From Candidatus Scatomonas merdigallinarum (lineage in GTDB: Bacteria; Bacillota; Clostridia; Lachnospirales; Lachnospiraceae), in contig DVKB01000029.1 of assembly GCA_018716305.1 (NCBI GenBank), forward strand, positions 1-51,366: a stretch of 51,366 nt of DNA, in the 5' to 3' direction. The position numbers were made by a program, and so were the translations under genes. The notes beneath the pieces are model-generated. The model was not told the DNA's origin, made no database searches, and saw only the letters and a list, made by a program, of their open reading frames with translations. This document shows positions 48,468-51,366 of the stretch, in pieces. The number at the start of each line of letters is the position of its first letter. Position 1 is the stretch's first letter.

Positions 48468-48496
48468 ATTATAGGCTGAAACCGTTATCCTGTCAA
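48468..48496 (-). promoter_or_regulatory. consensus promoter of riboswitch-symporter transcript
   Basis: Minus-strand TTGACA (48491-48496), 17-base spacer, TATAAT (48468-48473): a perfect sigma-A promoter. A perfect inverted repeat AACCGTT-N9-AACGGTT (48480-48486, 48496-48502) covers the -35 and could be a repressor site. Confidence 0.88.
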
Positions 48497-48527
48497 ACGG
48501 TTCTGTAAAAAATCAAAAATCGGAAAT

Positions 48528-49121
48528 TTAGTTATTCTGCCTGCCATTCTCCCTTAGGGTTCTCCGCAAACGGCTCAGTGTTACAGGAGTCATTCCCAGG
48601 AAGGAAGCAATATGCATGCTGCTCACCTTTCCGATCAGCCCCGGATAGGTTTCCAGAAACCATTGATACCGCTGCACCGCTGTATAGGAATTTAGAATCT
48701 GTTTTAGCCGCCAATGTTCGTTCAGAGCCTGAATCAGCAGTCGATTATAAAGTATCGAGACTTCCTGATATTTTTCCTGCAGTTCGCTTACAGCGGAAAT
48801 CGGGATATAGAAAAAAACAGAGTTTTCTAATACTTCAAGGGTTAAAGGAGAGGGGATATTCAACTCCATCTGGCAGAACGGCATGACCGGAGCGCCGCAG
48901 CAGAAACTGAAACAGTCCGTGACATCTTTTCCATTTACATCCAAAAGATATCCTCTGGTAATCCCATTTTCCAGAAAATAAATTTCATTTAATACCTCGC
49001 CAATCCGAACGATAAATTCCCCTTTTTTCATATACCTGACAGTGGTTTGCTCAGCGAGTTCCTGTATCAGGTTTCTGTCCTTTAAGTTCAAAACATTCTG
49101 GTAAAAATCATGTGCTGTGAT
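48528..49121 (-). CDS. Crp/Fnr-family transcriptional regulator with unusual start
   Basis: About 187-197 aa. A cyclic-nucleotide-binding-like beta barrel (KKGEFIVRIGEVLNEIYFLENG, in part) and a C-terminal helix-turn-helix (MHIASFLGMTPVTLSRLRRTL). No ATG fits. A perfect GGAGG (49129-49133) is followed after 7 bases by ATC at 49119-49121 in frame; the first ordinary start, TTG at 49089-49091, has no ribosome site. The extra residues (TAHDFYQNVLNLKD) read like a genuine Crp-like N-terminus, so ATC is taken as the start, or as a damaged ATG. It is a possible regulator of the adjacent symporter. Confidence 0.8.
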   Translation of the reverse strand: MTAHDFYQNVLNLKDRNLIQELAEQTTVRYMKKGEFIVRIGEVLNEIYFLENGITRGYLLDVNGKDVTDCFSFCCGAPVMPFCQMELNIPSPLTLEVLENSVFFYIPISAVSELQEKYQEVSILYNRLLIQALNEHWRLKQILNSYTAVQRYQWFLETYPGLIGKVSSMHIASFLGMTPVTLSRLRRTLRENGRQNN

Positions 49122-49352
49122 AGGAATTCCTCCTTTTTTTCGCTTGTCTCATGTCCATTTGCCGGGCAGTCTGTTTTTATTATAGAAAGATTTGAAAATT
49201 TTGTCATTTACAAATGATAACGATGCTTGTTGCGCCGCTGCTGGTTTGATGCTGTATTTCATTGTGTGCCGCGCCGCAGCCGTGCGCTTGATGATATTGT
49301 GCTGCTGGCAAAGAGTGAGAGGACGGCGGCTAATCACCGCCTCCTACTCGAT
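49122..49352. other. intergenic stretch with possible gene remnant
   Basis: Between the Crp-like gene and the broken ATPase. On the plus strand an open stretch at about 49285-49380 reads LDDIVLLAKSERTAANHRLL, which looks protein-like, but it has no credible start, ribosome site or family assignment. It may be the scar of a lost gene. Confidence 0.3.
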
Positions 49353-50578
49353 CTATATAAGATTACAAGGAATAAAGCAGTTTTTCTGATCAATCGGTAT
49401 TACTTCTTCGCACATGCAGACAATACCGCCGCTGCCACGTTCTAAGGTTGTCTTGTCGAGTACCTCGTATTTTTTGATTTCTCTGCGGTCAGGATTTGCG
49501 GATTTTTTGATTTCCAGCGGATGAACCAATCCATTTTCTTCTGCAATCAGATCAATTTCTTTTGCGTTAGAATCACGGTAGTATGTCAGGTTTGCTCTAT
49601 CTGCTGAGTAAGAAAAACTTTTCAAAAGCTCGATCACAACATAGTTTTCAAAATAGTGACCGTTTGCGGCGCCATTCATCAGGGTATCTCTGGTAAGCCA
49701 CATGGACAGATAGGCACACAGTCCGGTATCACAGAAATACAATTTTGGTGTTTTTGTTAATCGCTTCAATTCATTATTGGCAAAGGGCGGCAGAAGATAG
49801 ACAATGCCTAATCCCTGCAAGATCCGCAGCCATTCTTTGGCCGTGGGCTGGGAAATTTCGGCTGCCTCCGCCAAAGTTTTATAATTTACCTGCTCGGCTG
49901 TCAAGGCAGCACAGGCAGTAAGAAATTTTCGGAAACGTACAGAATCCGTAATACCGCCTTCCTCCGCCACATCCCGCATCAGGTAGGTTTCAATATAAGA
50001 ATTGAAATATTCCTGTCTCTGCTCAGCATCGGCCCGCAGCGCGTCAGGCATCCCGCCGCGCCAGATATGCTGGAACACATCTACAATATCATTCTTTTTT
50101 GCAGTTTTCTGCCGCTCCAAAAGACAGGGCAGAGAGAAATCCAGTTTGTTTGTAAAAACTTCTCCGTCTACTTCATTTTTGGAAAAGCTGTATAGCTCCA
50201 GAATCCCGATTCTTCCGGCCAGTGTATCGCGGATATTTTTCATCCTCTTATACTGTTGGGAGCCGGTCAGCCAGAATAAACCTCTTTCTTCGGTTTCATC
50301 GCACATAATTTTAATCTGTTCAAACAGCTCCGGAGCTTTCTGTATTTCATCAATGATGATTGGAGGCTTCTAAGTCTGAAAGAACAATACGGGATCTGTT
50401 TGGGCCAGGGTTCTCGCCATTATATTATCCATAGAAATGTAAGTGCGGTTTTGTCCCTCGGCCAAATGTTTCAGCATGGTAATTTTACCAACCTGCCGCG
50501 CACCTGTTACAAGCACCGCTTTGAAAAAGGAACTCATACGCAAAATTTCCGTTCCAATGATCGCTTAACATATGGCAT
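49353..50578 (-). pseudogene. broken AAA+ ATPase with DUF4143 domain
   Basis: About 405 codons in the ancestral gene. ATG at 50578 (MPYVKRSLERK) has GGAGG upstream, but the frame breaks near 50545, where one base appears lost. The next frame holds Walker A GARQVGKIT (usual T changed to I) and runs to an in-frame TAG at 50370-50372, in place of a Tyr-like codon before KPPIIIDEIQKAPE (Walker B). The rest is intact: LTGSQQY and the DUF4143 nuclease-like C-terminus (HYFENYVVIELLK; AKEIDLIAEENG; EIKKS). A downstream fragment could be made from 50306, lacking the P-loop. These ATPases are common accessory genes of unclear job. Confidence 0.88.
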
Positions 50579-50593
50579 AACATGACCTCCTTA

Positions 50594-50649
50594 TTTTAGG
50601 AAAATATAAAGTTTACTTTGTTTTATCCTAAAAAATATGTCCTTGTCAA
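50594..50649 (-). promoter_or_regulatory. promoter/operator region of the broken ATPase
   Basis: Minus-strand TTGACA (50644-50649) with a poor -10 (ATAAAA, 50621-50626) and an 8-bp perfect inverted repeat TTTTAGGA...TCCTAAAA (50594-50601, 50626-50633) between it and the start codon. Possibly an operator. Confidence 0.4.
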
Positions 50650-51060
50650 CTACTGCAAAGCACATTGAAACCGCGTTTTGCTCCCTAATATAACCAAGCC
50701 AGCATGATTCGATAAGCGACTATAAAGTTACTCCACGCAAATGTCGTTCAATATACTGGCTTTGCGTGGAGAAAAGCATCATTGTTCCGCTTTTTGTTCT
50801 GGCACATAATCTTACCACCGTCTTTTTTTATCCGTGGGTTCTATTATATGAGTTGCCCGACAAATGGGCATGAGACACGGATTGCTCCGCACTTCGTGCT
50901 CCCGCAATCCTAAAAACACCTCAAATCCGCTCATTTTTCTGGGGAAAATGGCTGCTTTTCGGTGTTTTACGCGCCATAAAGTCATGCTTTGCTCCGATCA
51001 GCAAATTGTGAACTGCTAATCGCCGTTAGGTTCAGTGTTCGGATGTTTTCAGAAATTGAA
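50650..51060. other. gene-free region with nested inverted repeats
   Basis: No credible gene on either strand. Two overlapping inverted repeats are present: AAGCCAG (50696-50702) with CTGGCTT (50756-50762), and CTCCACGCAAA (50731-50741) with TTTGCGTGGAG (50761-50771). They share TT at 50761-50762, so only one can form fully at a time. The composition and decay suggest former mobile DNA. Confidence 0.45.
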
Positions 51061-51061
51061 A

Positions 51062-51102
51062 GAAGCCGAAATCCTTGATTTTTCAAGGAGTTTTCGGCTT
51101 CA
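51062..51102 (-). terminator. terminator after tRNA-Arg fragment
   Basis: GAAGCCGAAAACTCCTTGA pairs with TCAAGGATTTCGGCTTC around an A-rich loop, ending in TTTC on the minus strand. It is the expected terminator of the original tRNA gene. Confidence 0.8.
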
Positions 51103-51108
51103 CGGTCA

Positions 51109-51150
51109 CGTCCCCGAGGTGATTCGAACACCCGACCTACCGCTTAGGAG
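51109..51150 (-). other. 3' half of tRNA-Arg(CCU), probable attachment site
   Basis: On the minus strand, from the anticodon loop CTCCTAA (anticodon CCU, 51144-51150), through the variable loop and T-arm (GTTCGAATCACC), to acceptor CGGGGAC plus G at 51109. Upstream of the loop the sequence no longer pairs as an anticodon stem and no D-arm is found. A 42-base 3' half followed by a terminator is what remains when an element integrates into a tRNA gene. The element would lie to the right of 51150. Confidence 0.7.
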
Positions 51151-51366
51151 AAGCTCCGATACGACATCAAGAAGTGCTATATAGTGCTAAGAAATCCCGT
51201 AATTTCAAGGCTTTTTCACTGTTCTATATCTCATAAGATACTACCGTGTGATAGCCTGTACAAGGGGATTTTACCAGGTCTAATTGGCAAGTAATTAGCT
51301 GAGCATCTGAAAAATGGTGGCTGTTTTCAGTTCAAGTCTAACCTGCTGAGTACCGCCAAATGATAC

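Noticed and set aside
49227-49445. Plus-strand open frame between the Crp-like gene and the broken ATPase
   Set aside because: Protein-like in places but with no start signal or family match, and overlapping the end of the ATPase gene; kept only as a possible remnant.

Overview
The window is the chromosomal replication-origin region of a Gram-positive, Clostridia-type bacterium, most likely a member of the Lachnospiraceae. This rests on the gene order (gyrA-gyrB-recF-S4-dnaN-dnaA / rpmH-rnpA-yidD-yidC-jag-mnmE-mnmG-rsmG), an origin split on both sides of dnaA, ParB sites of the TGTTTCACGTGAAACA type, DUF3881 and DUF4446 neighbours that are typical of that family, an oxygen-sensitive class I fumarase and a polyferredoxin. 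Genus cannot be decided from the sequence alone.

Layout. At 1-300 lie tandem consensus promoters and the leader of an rRNA operon that reads leftward out of the window, preceded by tRNA-Ser(GCU). A four-cluster ferredoxin (879-1265, +) converges on fumarase beta and alpha, which sit directly behind gyrA. From 1361 to 11310 everything reads leftward (fumarase, gyrA, gyrB, recF, S4 protein, dnaN, dnaA), and from 11778 rightward, so the two arms diverge at the origin. DnaA boxes lie both in the dnaA-dnaN gap and upstream of dnaA. Ribosomal protein L34, RNase P protein, YidD, YidC, Jag, MnmE, MnmG and RsmG follow, then a repeat-bearing lipoprotein, a four-gene Gld-type ABC system with DUF4340 protein, an alpha/beta hydrolase, three parS sites, parA-parB, DUF4446, serS and DUF3881.

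From 31 kb rightward the content is accessory. There is a pair of FtsX/MacB-type permeases with no ATPase beside them, and a DUF4358 lipoprotein-MBOAT-DHHW set likely to O-acetylate a surface polymer. Next comes a 9-kb block holding a PucR-type regulator, an MFS transporter, five uroporphyrinogen-decarboxylase-superfamily (MtaA/CmuA-type methyltransferase-like) paralogues and an AbgA-like aminobenzoyl-glutamate hydrolase. This block is the best candidate for an undescribed pathway: the paralogues differ in the expected metal-binding site, and no corrinoid protein or reactivase is encoded here. Beyond it are an alanine/glycine:cation symporter controlled by a tandem glycine riboswitch with a strong terminator and a consensus promoter, and a Crp/Fnr-type regulator with no ordinary start codon at its Shine-Dalgarno.

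The right end (49.1-51.4 kb) is decayed: a broken DUF4143-type ATPase, a gene-poor stretch with nested inverted repeats, and the 3' half of a tRNA-Arg(CCU) with its terminator. The latter looks like the attachment-site scar of a mobile element that continues beyond the right edge.
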